The notes below the pieces were generated by a model, which searched no databases, had not been told where the DNA came from, and saw only the letters and a list, made by a program, of their open reading frames with translations. From the NCBI RefSeq assembly GCF_004803465.1, contig NZ_SRSF01000011.1, forward strand, positions 1 to 64,000: a DNA stretch of 64,000 bases, in the 5' to 3' direction. Origin of the DNA: Neolewinella litorea. GTDB lineage: Bacteria > Bacteroidota > Bacteroidia > Chitinophagales > Saprospiraceae. Within the stretch, counting starts at the first letter, position 1; each line of letters starts with the position of its first letter. Shown here in pieces: positions 62,289 through 64,000 of the stretch. The translations under genes were made by a program, and so were the position numbers.

Positions 62289-62304
62289 CACCGTTGGACG
62301 GTGG
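62289..62304. repeat. CCGTTGGACGGT repeat copy
   Basis: CACCGTTGGACGGTGG, the same core as at 20636-20700, between the AAC(6')-like gene and the GH43 gene. A related copy at about 61828-61838 is inside the acetyltransferase gene's 3' end. Confidence 0.65.
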
Positions 62305-62319
62305 TATTCTACTCGCGTG

Positions 62320-64000
62320 CTAGTCTACCTTTTGTATTTCCGACCGCTCCGAAATCCCGCTGGCGTTGAAGGCTTCGATCTGGAAGTAGTAGGTATCGGC
62401 GCGGTCCATGCCGGTGAAAAAGTAGCCATTGTCGCCGTACACCATGATGCTGCCGTACAGCTTCTCCGGGTCCTTGCCGAAGTAGATGTTGTAGCCGTCG
62501 GCCAGCGGGTTCTTTTGCCACTTGAGCCATGAGGCCAGTCGGTTGCCGGCCCGGTCCGGGGGGGAGCGCAGCACGACGAAGTGCTGCACGGGGTCGGGCA
62601 CTTCACCGGCCCCCTTCCCGAATACCCGGAAACCGCTGATGGCAAACTTGCCCGTCGGCATGGCGCGGTTCTCCAGTTTGAGGTAGCGGTAGGTCACGGG
62701 TTCGGGTAGTTCGACGTAGTCGTGGGGTACGTCCGTCTGGTTCTCCCGCTTGTCGACCACCACTTCCCAATCTTCTCCGTTATCGGAGCCGTAGATTACG
62801 TACTGGTGTTTCTTGCCCAGGGTCTTGCCCAGGAATTCCGCGTCCTGATCGGCGTAGTTGACCTGAATGGCGTGGATGGTAGACACCTCTCCAAGGTCGG
62901 TCTGCAGCCACTCCCCGGCCTCCCCCGTAGCGGCGCTCCAGTAGGTCTTGATGTCTTCGTCTACGGCGAAGTTGGCGTGCAGTCCGCCGAGGGTGGAGGA
63001 GACCTGTACGGGCTTGTTGTAGTTGAGCAGCATCCAGCCGGCAAATAGTCCTTTGGTAAAGTCCTTCCCCCGGGCCTGCGAGGGCAGGAGGGTCGGATAA
63101 TCGCCGAAGGCCGTGTTGCAGTACATCACGTCGTCGGCGTCGAAGCCCGCGGGCCAGATGCCGATCCGCCGCTCGAAGTTGTTCTTCACCGAAATGAAGA
63201 TGGTGGATACGTGCCAGTACTGACCGTGCGCGTCCTGAAAAGTGGCGCCGTGCCCGGCCCCGCGCGCGAAGCCGCCCGGCTTGTAGGAGAAGGGATTGTG
63301 CGCCTGGTAGCGAAAGCCGTCCAGGGGGTTGTCGCTCACCAGCACCCCGTCGGCGTAGCCGCTAAATTCGGTGCCCGGAGCGGCGTACTGGAAGTAGTAC
63401 TTGCCGTTGTGCTTCGTTACCCAGGCGCCCTCCACGAAGGGGGCCAGGAAGACGTTGTCGTTGTACTCCCCGAAACGCTCCCAGCCGTGGTCGTTGGGGT
63501 GCAGCTTCATGATGGGCCGGGTGAGGCCGGTGGTCTGAAGGTTATGGGTGTGAATTTCGGTACCCAGCAGCGGGAACTCGTTGCTGGAGCCCCAGTAGAG
63601 GTACAGCTTGTCGTCCGCCTCCTCGTAGAAGAAGGCCGGGTCCCAGGCCCCTACGTTCAGGGTATCCACGGCGATCTCCCAGTCATCCCGGGTGGGGTTG
63701 CCGCTTTTCCAGACGGGGAAGTCCAGTTCCCAGGTGGAGCCGTAGACGTAGAGCGAATCCCCCATCACCCAGGCCGCCGGGGCGTTCAGGTCGTGGGTGT
63801 ATTTATCGTCGAGTAGGAATCGGCGATGGACGAACGTCCAGTCGAGCATATCGGCACTGTACCAGTAGCCTTCCTGATTGGTGGAGAAGAGGTAGAGCGT
63901 ATCCCGGAAATTGACGATCACGGGGTCTGCCGTGGCCCGGTGCCGCCCCTCAACCGAAAACCGCTCGAAGGGGGTGTAGCCGTAGTCGATATTGACGGGG
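62320..64000 (-). CDS. Glycoside hydrolase family 43-like protein with discoidin-type domain, partial
   Basis: The frame is open to the window edge (minus strand), so the N-terminus is missing. The first visible residues include FERFSVEGRHRATADPVIV, whose Asp fits the catalytic base of the GH43 five-bladed propeller; DLNAPAAWVMGDSLYVYGSTW and WDPAFFYEEADDKLYLYWGSS continue it (quoted in part). Residues after the propeller form an F5/8 type C-like domain and a fibronectin III-like end (WQKNPLADGYNIYFGKD). It probably removes arabinose or xylose from plant or algal polysaccharide. A GTG at 63921 looks like a start only because the frame is cut. Confidence 0.85.
   Translation of the reverse strand, partial: PVNIDYGYTPFERFSVEGRHRATADPVIVNFRDTLYLFSTNQEGYWYSADMLDWTFVHRRFLLDDKYTHDLNAPAAWVMGDSLYVYGSTWELDFPVWKSGNPTRDDWEIAVDTLNVGAWDPAFFYEEADDKLYLYWGSSNEFPLLGTEIHTHNLQTTGLTRPIMKLHPNDHGWERFGEYNDNVFLAPFVEGAWVTKHNGKYYFQYAAPGTEFSGYADGVLVSDNPLDGFRYQAHNPFSYKPGGFARGAGHGATFQDAHGQYWHVSTIFISVKNNFERRIGIWPAGFDADDVMYCNTAFGDYPTLLPSQARGKDFTKGLFAGWMLLNYNKPVQVSSTLGGLHANFAVDEDIKTYWSAATGEAGEWLQTDLGEVSTIHAIQVNYADQDAEFLGKTLGKKHQYVIYGSDNGEDWEVVVDKRENQTDVPHDYVELPEPVTYRYLKLENRAMPTGKFAISGFRVFGKGAGEVPDPVQHFVVLRSPPDRAGNRLASWLKWQKNPLADGYNIYFGKDPEKLYGSIMVYGDNGYFFTGMDRADTYYFQIEAFNASGISERSEIQKVD

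Overview
The window looks like chromosomal DNA from a GC-rich member of the Bacteroidota, most like the Saprospiria (Lewinella or Neolewinella type). Four things support this. Secreted proteins end in type IX secretion (T9SS) sorting domains and there is a giant PorU2-like C25 peptidase. There is a TonB-dependent receptor and a DUF5916 outer-membrane protein. Menaquinone genes of the futalosine route (mqnE, mqnA) are present. TAnnTTTG/TAnnTTCG boxes of the phylum's -7 type lie in front of many genes. No rRNA, tRNA, CRISPR array or prophage was seen.

Layout. 1-1416: an IS3-family element running off the left edge, inserted in an IS256-family transposase remnant, then an 82-bp tandem repeat. 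1417-15146: a T9SS cargo protein, aspS, a lipoprotein, a GT39 glycosyltransferase, a PorU2-like protease, a sulfatase and a secreted protein. 15220-23370: mqnE, a phosphatase and mqnA, a BlaI/M56 regulatory pair with clear operators, a PhoB/PhoR-like two-component system, a SixA-like phosphatase and a DUF4296 lipoprotein. 23461-33968: dnaX, TVP38, a glutamine synthetase-family enzyme, an APH-like/HAD/small-protein operon, methylmalonyl-CoA mutase, YihY and GluQ. 34031-35320: a REP-associated tyrosine transposase (RAYT) between arrays of 85-bp structured repeats. 35390-46816: a papain-fold protein lacking its catalytic residues, a TonB-dependent receptor, two hydrolases, a broken VanZ gene, a cupin, a DUF5916 protein and an NAD(P)-binding protein. 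46879-64000: mostly metabolic enzymes (oxidase, remnant acyl-CoA synthetase, methyltransferase/isomerase operon, SDR, DUF5009, MDR reductase), then a 1220-residue phosphoesterase / kinase-like / Omp85 fusion, a T9SS-exported esterase, a lipoprotein, an AAC(6')-like acetyltransferase and an edge-truncated GH43.

How it works together. Much of the coding capacity serves the envelope: T9SS cargo and a sortase-like protease, secreted hydrolases, lipoproteins and outer-membrane barrels, as expected of a polymer-degrading marine or soil bacteroidete. Most of the rest is housekeeping.

Most unusual content. (1) The RAYT with 85-bp repeats on both sides. (2) A second repeat family, an 11-bp-arm palindrome around GACGTC, in five intergenic clusters. 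(3) The three-part outer-membrane fusion. (4) The inactive papain-like protein next to a TonB receptor. (5) -7-like boxes only 4-5 nt before at least seven start codons, suggesting leaderless or nearly leaderless mRNAs.
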